A DNA stretch of 64,000 nt. It comes from Natrinema caseinilyticum. GTDB lineage: Archaea > Halobacteriota > Halobacteria > Halobacteriales > Natrialbaceae. The notes under the pieces were generated by a model that saw only the letters and a list, made by a program, of their open reading frames with translations, ran no database searches and was not told the origin of the DNA. The DNA is taken from contig NZ_CP100445.1 of the NCBI RefSeq assembly GCF_024227435.1, positions 558,001 through 622,000 of the forward strand. Reading direction: 5' to 3'. This document shows, piece by piece, positions 18,261-26,929 of this stretch; position 1 is the stretch's first letter, and every line of letters begins with the position of its first letter. The position numbers were made by a program, and so were the translations under genes.

Positions 18261-19817
18261 TCAGTCGTCGGCTGTGGGTGTAGCTTTCGGCTTGAAGAGA
18301 GACTCCACCTCTATAATCTCGATATACTTGCTGTCACCGTTGCGATACTGAAGGCCACCGTCCTCGAGCTGTAACGAAACCTCACCACCGAAGTAGCCGT
18401 TCCGTTCGTATTCCTGGAGTTCAGCGGGGTCACCATGAGTCCAGCAGACTGCGATATCGGTGTTCTCGAGCGGGACTTCCTCCTCGAAGAGTCCGGTCAG
18501 CGTCTGGTGGACTGCGGCGTTTCGGAGCCGTCCGTTCTGTCTGAGTATCGCATGGACGTCCGCGTTCGGATCGAAGTCTTCGACGGACAGCGATAGGGAC
18601 TGGTCCTGAATTGCGGCTCGCTCGAGGCCGAGTAACACTTCTGCCTTGTTGTCCGGTTCGAATCCTCCCTCCTCGATTCGTTCACGACGCTCTTTGAGCG
18701 ACGACTGCTGGTTGGCCGCTCGACGCTGCCGTTCCGCTCGCTTTCGAGTCTCGAGGTACGACTTGAACCACGGGTCCTGGGTGACCTTCGAGAGGTAATA
18801 TTCGACCTCTTCCTTAACAGCCTGATAGACGGGGCTAGCTTTGTTCCGGATGCTTTCCCTGTTCGCCGATAGTTCGATGTCCTGGCAGTTTGCGACGAAA
18901 AAGAAGTGGAGGAACTCGTTGTCGTGGGAAATCGCCTCGTTTAGGCGCTCCACCTTGATGTGATCTTTCGCGAACCAGATCCCGAACTGTGCGGAGTGAC
19001 GGCCGTACGTCGGTAATTCGTTACGCGCTTCCTTCCCGCCGACCATGCCGACGATCTGGAGCGTGGTTTCGCCGCCCTCGTATTTGATATCGATTTCCTT
19101 CGCCGGATAGTGTTTGCACATCCGCTCTGCGGGATACGTGTCGTCGCCCGGGTCCAACTGTTCTGCCGGGAACTCGAGTCGGTTCGGCGTCACCAGTTCC
19201 TCTCGCGTATCGTCGATTTCATCGTCGAGAGAAACGGTAATCTCCATTTCTCGTTGGTCCTCACCGAAGTAGTGTGCCGTCGACCCAGCGATTGTCTTCC
19301 ACTTCAGATAGTGATGGATCTTGTTGTACGTGAGTTCCTCGGCGTCGAATCCGTGTCCGGATCGAAAGTTCGTAATCTTGATTTTGGTCTGTGGATTGCC
19401 GCTCCGGACGGAGTTCGTCGTCAGTTCGTACTCCGGGAGTTCCTTCCGGTTGAGCTTCTCCCAAGGTTCGTCCATCACAGCTCGATAGCTCGTCCCGTCG
19501 TGGACCGTCGTGACCTCGATTCTGTCGCTCTTATAGAATATTTTAGTGCCGTGGCCCTTGTATCCGATCGAATCCGTTTTCCTAGAATTCCCTAAATCGA
19601 AGAACGATTCTAGGTCCCATTCGTTCATCCCGTTGCCGTCGTCCTCGATAATGATGTCCGAACCGTTCGGTTGGTTCTGAATCCTTATCTCGACTTCCGT
19701 CGCCTCAGCATCGTACGAATTTGAGAGCGATTCGCGGATTACCTCGAGCGGATCCTCGAAGTCGCTGGCAATCTCGAGAAATTCGTTTACCTCGTTGACC
19801 TTTGGTGCTTTCTTCAT
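18261..19817 (-). CDS. GHKL (HSP90/MORC-like) ATPase linked to a DpdA-like enzyme
   Basis: 518 residues. Its N-terminal Bergerat-fold ATPase is complete: N-box EVIRESLSNSYDA (Glu29, Asn33), G1-box EDDGNGM (59-64) and G2 GYKGHGTKIFY (85-95). The middle transducer-like region precedes a helical, basic segment (residues 340-380), and the C-terminal 130 residues are acidic. Proteins of this class clamp on DNA or remodel partners through ATP-driven dimerisation. The start ATG overlaps the stop of the transglycosylase gene by one base, so the two are co-translated. Bacterial DpdA needs an ATPase partner (DpdB), and this protein could play that part here, which is inference. Confidence 0.8.
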   Translation of the reverse strand: MKKAPKVNEVNEFLEIASDFEDPLEVIRESLSNSYDAEATEVEIRIQNQPNGSDIIIEDDGNGMNEWDLESFFDLGNSRKTDSIGYKGHGTKIFYKSDRIEVTTVHDGTSYRAVMDEPWEKLNRKELPEYELTTNSVRSGNPQTKIKITNFRSGHGFDAEELTYNKIHHYLKWKTIAGSTAHYFGEDQREMEITVSLDDEIDDTREELVTPNRLEFPAEQLDPGDDTYPAERMCKHYPAKEIDIKYEGGETTLQIVGMVGGKEARNELPTYGRHSAQFGIWFAKDHIKVERLNEAISHDNEFLHFFFVANCQDIELSANRESIRNKASPVYQAVKEEVEYYLSKVTQDPWFKSYLETRKRAERQRRAANQQSSLKERRERIEEGGFEPDNKAEVLLGLERAAIQDQSLSLSVEDFDPNADVHAILRQNGRLRNAAVHQTLTGLFEEEVPLENTDIAVCWTHGDPAELQEYERNGYFGGEVSLQLEDGGLQYRNGDSKYIEIIEVESLFKPKATPTADD

Positions 19818-21058
19818 TAGAAGTATCCTCCGAGCGATTGATTAACTACTTGATGGGCGTATCGTCGCATTGTCTTATCGCGGCTAAATGTTTCCTCCAG
19901 ATAGTCGACCAAAGCGTCCGTTCCGTCCTGGTGGATTCGCTGGCGAAGTTCCGCCAACTCCCGTTTCTGCACGATCAGGTTGTGCATTGCAACGGGGCCG
20001 AGAACGTCTTTCTGATATTCAGCGTTGCCCTGCATTCGACCGACCAACAGGTCGGACTCACAGACCGGACAGTCACACTCCATGAAGTCGACATCGTCGA
20101 GCGGGACCCGCTCCATCAGCGACCGGTTGTATTTTCCGTTGATGGCGTTGTGGAGATGGGTACTCGAGTCGAACGAATCGGCTCCGAGCGCCGTCAAAAT
20201 CGGAATCGCTCGACTGGCGATTCCCAACACATGGAGCGGCCAGTCCTCAAATCCCCAGTCGTTCATCACTTCACGGCAGTCGGTGACTGCCGTGATTAAT
20301 GCGTCGCGGTTGTCCTTTTTCGGCACGAGACTGCCCAGCGCAATTCCGTCGAATCCCTCTTGAAGCACACCGAGGGGGACTTCGTTGGTGACGACGTCAA
20401 GGAACTCCGTCATCATGGAGTAGTTGTAGCCGTGCAACGTGAGATACTGTGCACCCTCGAAATCACGCGTCAGGCTGAGAAATTCGTGTATGTTCGCTGC
20501 AGTCTGTTCGGCTTTTTCGACCCGCTCACTGTGTGAATCGCCCGGTGCGATCGGATGGTCGAGATTGACGATGATATCGCTTCCGAGGGCCTTCTGGATA
20601 TTGTAGACCGCTTCCTGATTCATCTTCACCTCGAAGTTGCTCCCATCGATCTCGGCGTTATTGAGGAACTTGAACCCGCCGGAGTCGGCGAAGACGACGC
20701 CGTTGAACGGTTCGAAGAGGTCGCGTTCCTTTATCGGCGTCTCGAGATACGACTCATAGCGATTTTTGGTGATATTATAATCCGTGAGTGACGAAACGGA
20801 CATCATCGAAGCGTCAAAATAGTCGGTCATCGGGTCGACACCGACTCGTTCGGCACCGATCATGAATTCCTTCAGCGTCCGGTGGATGCCACCGCCGTAG
20901 ACGCTCCGTTTCGTGCCGCCGGCGTAGAAGTTGAGTACGGGGAAGAGATTCGGCGTCTCGAGCGTTGAACCGTTGACGCGAAGGGTACCTGCTCGAGCAT
21001 CACCGGCAGTCGCGGTAACATCGAATTCGAACGCCTCTGCGGAACGTGCCTGCGCCAT
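19817..21058 (-). CDS. dpdA: DpdA-like tRNA-guanine-transglycosylase paralogue (7-deazaguanine into DNA)
   Basis: 413 residues with the TGT barrel. DSGGF (Asp125) and LGADSFDSS (Asp294, equivalent to the base-exchange nucleophile) are present, and the zinc site is Cys328, Cys330, Cys333 and His359. It lacks the tRNA-binding PUA domain of archaeal TGT. TGT paralogues of this type (DpdA) exchange guanine in DNA for preQ0. The neighbours support DNA rather than tRNA: the preceding DUF6884 gene overlaps its start by one base, and a GHKL ATPase overlaps its end. The start at 21058 is fixed by this TAATG overlap. Confidence 0.78.
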   Translation of the reverse strand: MAQARSAEAFEFDVTATAGDARAGTLRVNGSTLETPNLFPVLNFYAGGTKRSVYGGGIHRTLKEFMIGAERVGVDPMTDYFDASMMSVSSLTDYNITKNRYESYLETPIKERDLFEPFNGVVFADSGGFKFLNNAEIDGSNFEVKMNQEAVYNIQKALGSDIIVNLDHPIAPGDSHSERVEKAEQTAANIHEFLSLTRDFEGAQYLTLHGYNYSMMTEFLDVVTNEVPLGVLQEGFDGIALGSLVPKKDNRDALITAVTDCREVMNDWGFEDWPLHVLGIASRAIPILTALGADSFDSSTHLHNAINGKYNRSLMERVPLDDVDFMECDCPVCESDLLVGRMQGNAEYQKDVLGPVAMHNLIVQKRELAELRQRIHQDGTDALVDYLEETFSRDKTMRRYAHQVVNQSLGGYF

Positions 21059-21537
21059 TATCGACCAACCGCAGTCCTGACGGAGCTGTTATCTCCTGCG
21101 GCAGTTTCACCACGGACAATCTGCTTGAGAACGTGTCCCTTGTGTCCGATACCGTCGCCCTCGATGTAGTGAATATCCGCGTCTACCGAAGCGGTTGCGT
21201 CCTCGAGCGCCTGCTTGTATGCCCCACCGACATTAACAATAATCTCGTCGTACATACTGTCGGCACGATTTCGGAGATTGGTTTCGACACTCGGTGCGAG
21301 CTCCGTCGCACGCTCTTCGTCCATCCGCCTGTCATACCAGCTAATCTCGGTGTCTGCGTCGATCAGTCCGTATTCAGCGGAGAGAATGCAGATGTCGATA
21401 TCCTCGTCGAATTCGCCATCTCTTATAGCTTTTTTTATGATTTTGAAAAAATAGCCCGAGTATAGTTCCAGCGCCGGAACGGCTTCCTCCGGGGAGTTTT
21501 TCGATTTAGAACAGCCCTGTACCAGTAGCGACGACAT
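21058..21537 (-). CDS. DUF6884-type protein, first gene of the DpdA operon
   Basis: 159 residues beginning MSSLLVQGCSKSKNSPEEA. The early CSxxK motif, the conserved strand ICILSAEYGLI and YDRRM place it in the DUF6884 group commonly found beside DpdA-like genes and related in pattern to the PCS-motif domain of archaeosine synthase ArcS. It may modify the inserted base or help its transfer; the biochemistry is not established. The gene is first in a three-gene operon, with a TATA box 24-33 bases upstream. Confidence 0.7.
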   Translation of the reverse strand: MSSLLVQGCSKSKNSPEEAVPALELYSGYFFKIIKKAIRDGEFDEDIDICILSAEYGLIDADTEISWYDRRMDEERATELAPSVETNLRNRADSMYDEIIVNVGGAYKQALEDATASVDADIHYIEGDGIGHKGHVLKQIVRGETAAGDNSSVRTAVGR

Positions 21538-21560
21538 ATACCCTTGTTTAGATCACAGAC

Positions 21561-21570
21561 GCTTTAAAGT
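21561..21570 (-). promoter_or_regulatory. TATA box of the DUF6884-dpdA-GHKL operon
   Basis: On the minus strand ACTTTAAAGC is 24-33 bases before the ATG at 21537, consistent with a short or absent leader. Confidence 0.5.
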
Positions 21571-21772
21571 TGTCATGGGAGGTGCGCTTCTCAGTAGCTC
21601 CCATATCTACCGTTCTCAGCCATTACGGCGCGAAAGAGCGCGATTCGACAAGAGAAGAGTGAAACAATATGGACATATAAGTGCCGGAATATTCGCCATA
21701 GTATTATCATTTGGATGATAATAATACCAGAGGGACTCACAGCAGTCTCACTCTAACTACCTATACGATTCA

Positions 21773-21783
21773 CATTTATAAGG
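21773..21783 (+). promoter_or_regulatory. TATA box of VWA gene
   Basis: CATTTATAAGG is centred about 30 bases before the ATG at 21809. The bases between form a short dyad, CCTCC-TC-GGAGG. Confidence 0.5.
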
Positions 21784-21808
21784 GTCGGACCTCCTCGGAG
21801 GGTGCACA

Positions 21809-22444
21809 ATGAAGACGCACATCACCTTCGTTCTCGACTCGTCCGGGTCCATGTCGGCCATCGAAGACGACACGAAAGGAGGCTTCAACGCGTTTCTCGA
21901 GGACCAGCGGGACGAACCCGGGACCGCGACGGTATCGCTGTACGATTTCAACACGAACGTCGATTGTGTCTACCAGGGGTATTCGACCGGGGCCGCACCG
22001 AAACTCGATGATGACAACTACACACCAGGTGGACGAACGGCGCTCCACGACGCCATCACGACCGCGGTCACTGAAACAGGCGACCGCATCGAAACGATGG
22101 AAGCGGCCGGTCGACCGGACAACGTTATTATCGTCATTCTGACCGACGGGAAGGAGAACGCCTCTGAGACACCACAGGAACGTGTGCGAGATCTAGTCGA
22201 GTACCGGCGCCAAGAACATGAGTGGGAGTTCCTGTTTATCGGGGCCAATCAGAATGCAGCGCTCACGGCGAGTGGGATGGGAATGGACAAAGACCGATCG
22301 CTTGACATGGCCCACAGCGAAGACGGAGCGAAATCTGCGTACGAGTCGACCTCTGATCGGATCAGTCAGGCGCGACGAGAGGGAACCACCGGTGGATTCG
22401 ATGACGAAGACCGAGAAAAGCAGGAGAAAGCTCGAGATCAGTGA
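21809..22444 (+). CDS. VWA-domain protein
   Basis: 211 residues, a single von Willebrand factor A domain with an intact metal site: DSSGSM (Asp10, Ser12, Ser14), GGRTAL (Thr) and LTDGKEN (Asp). It has no signal peptide, so it acts in the cytoplasm and probably binds a protein partner through Mg2+. Similar stand-alone VWA proteins occur in defence and stress islands. The C-terminal 40 residues are charged and probably disordered. It is leaderless behind its own TATA box and divergent from the dpdA operon. Confidence 0.85.
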   Translation: MKTHITFVLDSSGSMSAIEDDTKGGFNAFLEDQRDEPGTATVSLYDFNTNVDCVYQGYSTGAAPKLDDDNYTPGGRTALHDAITTAVTETGDRIETMEAAGRPDNVIIVILTDGKENASETPQERVRDLVEYRRQEHEWEFLFIGANQNAALTASGMGMDKDRSLDMAHSEDGAKSAYESTSDRISQARREGTTGGFDDEDREKQEKARDQ

Positions 22445-22574
22445 ATCGTATTCATTCACATTGTCAGAGTGGCCCATGATTCGCAATCGTCTGAGGAGTG
22501 TCTACTGGGAGTTCATAGGTTAGTAGTAGCCAGAAGAACTTTCTGAAGAACACACAATTCACTTTATAATACTG

Positions 22575-23525
22575 ATGTCAGAGGAGATAATACAGGAGAT
22601 CGATGAATTGCTCGATGAGGAACTGCCTGGCAAGCCAGAAGAAGGCTCTCATGAAGCAAGCGAAGAGCAGAAAGAGGAACTGATTCGATTATTACAGTAC
22701 TCGGAGGAGAAACTCGGTCATTCACCGTCACTGCGTGAGTTCAACTCTCTCAATCTCGAGACATCTGGTTATATTATAGAGGATTTATTCGGATCGTGGA
22801 ATAAAGCGAAGCGCGAAGCTGGTCTGGAAATATATGAAAGGGGAGAAGGAAGAAGTCCCACAACACCGATAAACGAAGCGTATTTTGAAAGAATCAATAC
22901 ATCTGAGAAGGCCTACTGGTTAGGAACATTACTGGGTGCGTCTACCCTCAACTCTAATCCATCTCAACAGTTGAGTTTGGGCCGGGTTAGGTCCAAGGAA
23001 TTTTTTGTCAAAGAGTTTTCTCGGGCCGTTGAAAGTGAATACGCGGTCACCGTCTCATCAACAACGAGACAGGGGAAACAAGACAAAGAACAAGTCCAAA
23101 CATGTATTAGCAATCCAACATTTATAGAAAATCTAGTATCTGCTGGCTATCCAGGATTAGACGAGACAGAGAGCGACTTCCCGAAGCTTAAGTCAGAATA
23201 TCGTGCGCCATTCGTTCGAGGCTATCTCGAATCAAGCGGATATTTTTCACATGGGTGGCAGGTAACGGAAGACAGTGACGACCGTGCCAAAACCCTCCAA
23301 GAATGGTTCGACGAATTTGGCGCTAAACGCCCGACTATCGGGGAAAGTGATGGAAAATCTGTCGTCCGCGTCTCTAACGTGTTTGATATCAGGGCCGTCT
23401 TTGAGACGTGTTGGCCTGCTGGATCGGACACGTCCCCCTCGTATACGCCGTACCCAGAAAAAATAGTTCAGTATTTGCAGACTGAATATCCGTACCCAGA
23501 GAACGTCGAATACTTATCTGGATGA
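22575..23525 (+). CDS. HNA-repeat / LAGLIDADG-like protein
   Basis: 316 residues. After an acidic N-terminus, residues 36-87 (LIRLLQYSEEKLGHSPSLRE to WNKAKREAGLEIY) form a homing-endonuclease-associated repeat. Then AYWLGTLLGASTLNSN and PFVRGYLESSGYFSHG look like two LAGLIDADG helices in which the usual acidic residue is not clear (GAST; ESSG), as in degenerate or DNA-binding-only members. It may be a free-standing homing protein or a regulator derived from one. A TATA-like CTTTATAATAC is only about 10 bases before the ATG, so transcription may begin inside this frame and the true start may be farther in. Confidence 0.65.
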   Translation: MSEEIIQEIDELLDEELPGKPEEGSHEASEEQKEELIRLLQYSEEKLGHSPSLREFNSLNLETSGYIIEDLFGSWNKAKREAGLEIYERGEGRSPTTPINEAYFERINTSEKAYWLGTLLGASTLNSNPSQQLSLGRVRSKEFFVKEFSRAVESEYAVTVSSTTRQGKQDKEQVQTCISNPTFIENLVSAGYPGLDETESDFPKLKSEYRAPFVRGYLESSGYFSHGWQVTEDSDDRAKTLQEWFDEFGAKRPTIGESDGKSVVRVSNVFDIRAVFETCWPAGSDTSPSYTPYPEKIVQYLQTEYPYPENVEYLSG

Positions 23526-23644
23526 GGATTACGGTCTTCTCTCTTCTCAAAGAATAGCACCCTATACATAAGCGGATTCAGTTGGTCACGTTTTACCTTA
23601 GCTCCAATTTCGCGGCATCAGTTTCCTGTCCGCTGGTCTTGGGT

Positions 23645-24577
23645 CTACGCCTTATCGAGATATGTCTGGACCGTCTGCCATTGGCGTGATAGCGTCACAA
23701 TGCTGACGAACGCGACTGAGGCGAGTTCCTCCTGCGTGATTTCGACCCCACACTCTTTCGCTGCACCGTAGAGTATTGCCGCCGCGACTCCCGTCGGACT
23801 CTGACCGACGTGTGCGCCGTCCTCGATCAGGGCGTCAGCGAGCTGGACGGCGCGCCGGCGAACCTCGTTCGGGAGGTCAACTGCAGAAGCGAATCGCTCG
23901 AGGAACGCTGTCGGGAGCGGTGGCGCCACTTGGAGGTCGAACTCTCGCAGGAGTTTGCTGACTGCGGTCTTGATGTTGTCGAGGTCGACCGGAGAGGCGT
24001 CTGCAATCTGGTTAAGCGGGAACGGAACGTGGTGTTCACGCGCGGTCACGTGAACGCAGGCAGCCGCCATCGCCTCGAGGGAGTGGCCGACGAGCAGCCC
24101 CTCGTCGGCCGCACGACGGAAGCGGTAGGCCGACTGCTCGGTGAGGGTTTCGGTTGCCTCGAGCGCGTTCGCCAGTGCGCGAAGTTCGCGGAGCCCGTGA
24201 CGGAGCGTCCGGTTCTCGTGATTCAATCGGTTGTTGTACTGTGCCCAGAACGCTTCCCCACCGCTGTTGTGCCCGATCTTGGTTCCGACGCTGACACGCG
24301 TTACTGACCCCGCGGGACCAGTGCGACGCTGTTCCCGAGGCGTCCATCCGGGTTCACTGCGCTCGAGTTCGGTTCCCGTGTGGACGGCCCCGCAGGTGTC
24401 GCAGTACCACTCGCCTGCGTTACTCCGAGTGAACGACTGCTCGCCGCATTCGACGCAGCTCGAGGTCGTATCGAAATCATCGGCAGAAACCTCATCGGCG
24501 TCGCGGATCGAGGGTTCGTCGGCTGATGTGGTTTCGGATTCGACACGCTCCGCTGTGGACTGTTGGTGCGAGAACAT
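23645..24577 (-). CDS. Transcription initiation factor IIB (TFB) paralogue
   Basis: 310 residues from ATG 24577. The N-terminal zinc ribbon is CVECGEQSF...WYCDTCGAV, the B-finger/linker contains SVGTKIGHNSGG, and two cyclin-like repeats follow (RFRRAADEGLLVGHSLEAMA; ALIEDGAHVGQSPTGVAAAI). TFB recruits RNA polymerase to TBP-bound promoters. Haloarchaea carry several TFBs with specialised regulons, and divergent ones often sit on plasmids or islands. The 40-residue acidic leader before the ribbon is unusual but typical of such paralogues. I took MFSHQQST as the start, because the longer frame upstream is low-complexity. Confidence 0.9.
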   Translation of the reverse strand: MFSHQQSTAERVESETTSADEPSIRDADEVSADDFDTTSSCVECGEQSFTRSNAGEWYCDTCGAVHTGTELERSEPGWTPREQRRTGPAGSVTRVSVGTKIGHNSGGEAFWAQYNNRLNHENRTLRHGLRELRALANALEATETLTEQSAYRFRRAADEGLLVGHSLEAMAAACVHVTAREHHVPFPLNQIADASPVDLDNIKTAVSKLLREFDLQVAPPLPTAFLERFASAVDLPNEVRRRAVQLADALIEDGAHVGQSPTGVAAAILYGAAKECGVEITQEELASVAFVSIVTLSRQWQTVQTYLDKA

Positions 24578-24956
24578 GGATTGGGAAAGGCAAGCGCTGC
24601 GCAGTCGCTGGCCGCCGCTGTTGGGTGAGACTGTAGACTCACCGCTACCGGCAGAGTACCGCTGAGGGGCCGCGCGAGCACGATTTGATTGAATCGACGG
24701 TGCCAACAATCCGTTCCGGCAGGCCAACGCCGGGTCGCAAGTACGTGTACTAACTCACGTTGGGATATTATACTTTCTGGTAGTTTGGTCGTTCGCTCGA
24801 CTGGATGTCGTCAGGTGGCCGGACAGGGAGCCGGGGATACTTAAACCGATAATCGGATATCGGATGTTAGAGTTGTCTCGATTTGGCTCGTGTCCACTCG
24901 GTCAATCCAGACTGACCACGGTCACGAGACTGCGCTCCCGGAACAGAAATCCCTCA
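24578..24956. other. Intergenic region between TFB and a hypothetical gene
   Basis: No gene supported. Near 24836-24866 there is a TATA-like ATACTTAAACC followed by short related steps (CCGATAATCGG, ATATCGG), a possible regulator site, but no convincing frame follows it. Confidence 0.45.
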
Positions 24957-25613
24957 TCACGTCTCGAGGAGATAGTTACCGGTCGATTCCGCATACCCAT
25001 CGACCGCTTCCTCGAGGTCGTTCAGATGGGTTCGGATTTCACCGATCTCGGTTTCAGGAACGGCCCCGATATACGATCCGAATCGGAACAGCGCACGCTC
25101 GTAGGTCCGCCCCGACACGTCATCGGGGAGCGTTCGACCGAAGAAATCGACGAACTCGCCGTACTTGCTCGCCGAGGTCGTCGCGCCCACAGGGAGGGGA
25201 TCCGGTCCCGACCGTCGCTCTGAGAGAAAGACGAACGCAGTCCAAACACTCGCGTCGAAAATAGGGAATCGCGTCGAATACGCATCGGGGTCGCTATCCG
25301 CGAGGTGGAGAATGAACGCTGGCGTGACCACCGTCGCGTTCGCGAGCGCACCGGATTCGACAAGAGTTTTGCCCAGAGCTTCGACGGCCTCATCCGGCTC
25401 ACGCTCGAGAGATTCGTCGACGGCAGCCGTTTCGAGGACCGGACGAACAGATTCGAAGTCGACGCCGCGACTGAGATCCTTCCAGTCCCAGAGTCGAGCA
25501 GCGCGCTCGATAACGTCGTCTGTGGCGGCGATGGCGTCGTGATACGTCTGGTTGGGGTCTTCAGCCGTTTCGTAGAACGTCGTCCAGAACGCGACGTTGA
25601 TCGGAGGGCTCAT
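24957..25613 (-). CDS. Uncharacterised alpha-helical protein
   Basis: 218 residues, acidic and probably all-helical, not recognised with certainty. The segments LARLWDW-like (ERAARLWDWKDLSRG), TPAFILHLADSDPDAYSTRF and PIFDASVWTAFVFLSE are reminiscent of helix-hairpin-helix DNA glycosylase-like proteins, where a W..HP..YPIFD motif occurs, but the catalytic Lys/Asp pair is not clear. The start at 25613 (MSPPINVAFWTTFYE) was chosen because the upstream extension is arginine-rich nonsense. It is divergent from the gene at 25805, with a shared 190-base promoter region. Confidence 0.55.
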   Translation of the reverse strand: MSPPINVAFWTTFYETAEDPNQTYHDAIAATDDVIERAARLWDWKDLSRGVDFESVRPVLETAAVDESLEREPDEAVEALGKTLVESGALANATVVTPAFILHLADSDPDAYSTRFPIFDASVWTAFVFLSERRSGPDPLPVGATTSASKYGEFVDFFGRTLPDDVSGRTYERALFRFGSYIGAVPETEIGEIRTHLNDLEEAVDGYAESTGNYLLET

Positions 25614-25804
25614 AGACGGGCGTCCGAGCGAGCCTACTTGAATCGTATTGATACGTCGCGAGAGACTGCGTCCGCTACAAAACGCCAGCAAGTAAGCCGT
25701 TCCACTGACTCCAAGTCCAGCTGGCGATCTGGCGGCACTAGTATCAAGATATTTAATGTGCAGCCGCTCTTATTGGAACAACACGCGGTTCGGAGACTGG
25801 ATTG

Positions 25805-26926
25805 ATGGCACAGCTTTCAACGGAGGAACACGCGCTCGTCGACGAACTACTCGAGTGCATCGCGACGGCGATGGTCTCCCTTGAGGACGTCGACCCCAAG
25901 TACGCGACAAAGACGAAGCTCCAGAAGTTGCTCTATCTCGCTGTCGACGAGTTCGACCTTCCGCTCACCTACAGTTGGTATCTCGCCGGCGCAGTCGTCC
26001 CCAGCGATCCCGTAACACCGTCGGGGCTCGAGTCAGCGTTCGACGACCTTCCGAGTCCGGACGAGCCGTCGAGCGACGCCGTAGAAGCGAGCGAATCAAT
26101 TGGATCGGTCGACGAGGTCGGCGAGTCTATCGACAGTTCAACAACACAGCCGTCTCATCAACCGGATGTAGAACCCATAGACCCGGTATTGTTCACCGAT
26201 GAAACGGACTCGGATCCGGAACCAGACCGAACACCGTCTTCAGAGGGGCTCGGCGACCGCCGGGACGAGATTATCGACTTTTATACGTCGACGATCCCGG
26301 ACGTGTGGCACCAAAATACGATGCGGTTCCTCCAGAACTTCTATCTCGACCACGCGCCATCCGCGTATCGAGACCTCTACGTGCAGAGCACCCATCTCCG
26401 AACTCGGCTTCACGAAATCGAAACAGTCGTCACCGCTCACCTCGAGAGCGAGCAACCCACGCAGTCGATCGGCGACATCGCAAAGTCTGCCGGTCTCGAC
26501 ATCTCCGATCTCCATTGTACGATCAGATCGTCAGACTCGCTATCAGCGACCTTCGACGGTTTCGTCCGCGGCACCAACCTCATCGAAGACGCGCTGATGA
26601 TGCTCGCTGACCGAAAACCGGCATCGCTCGATCAGGAGCATCTGGCGGTCGTCCGCTCGATGCAGGAGTTTTTCTACTACTATGTCTGGCGATACCCCTG
26701 TCTCGTCATCTCGCAGGAGACCGCAACCGGTCCCTCGGCAGACTCGCTGCGTGCTCGCCACCAGAACCGGCTTGCCAACTTCGAAGCCGAACTCGATCGC
26801 GCGGCCGACCGATTCGAACGCGAATTGGCCGCTGCCGGTCTTCGGCCCGATTATACCGATTACACAGTCTCGAACGGCGACGTAACGGAGACCATTGCTT
26901 CGCTCGCAGACCAATATCTGGAGTAA
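25805..26926 (+). CDS. Uncharacterised protein paired with a PIN protein
   Basis: 373 residues. The N-terminal 65 residues (YATKTKLQKLLYLAVDEF, LTYSWYLAGAVVP) resemble the start of the Panacea/SocA-like fold used by some antitoxins. An acidic linker of about 90 residues follows, and the C-terminal 200 residues are helical with no known motif. It ends three bases before the PIN gene, so the two form an operon. By arrangement it may restrain or guide the PIN nuclease. A TATA-like ATATTTAATG lies about 55 bases upstream. The ATG at 25805 was preferred to TTG 25802. Confidence 0.6.
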   Translation: MAQLSTEEHALVDELLECIATAMVSLEDVDPKYATKTKLQKLLYLAVDEFDLPLTYSWYLAGAVVPSDPVTPSGLESAFDDLPSPDEPSSDAVEASESIGSVDEVGESIDSSTTQPSHQPDVEPIDPVLFTDETDSDPEPDRTPSSEGLGDRRDEIIDFYTSTIPDVWHQNTMRFLQNFYLDHAPSAYRDLYVQSTHLRTRLHEIETVVTAHLESEQPTQSIGDIAKSAGLDISDLHCTIRSSDSLSATFDGFVRGTNLIEDALMMLADRKPASLDQEHLAVVRSMQEFFYYYVWRYPCLVISQETATGPSADSLRARHQNRLANFEAELDRAADRFERELAAAGLRPDYTDYTVSNGDVTETIASLADQYLE

Positions 26927-26929
26927 CCA

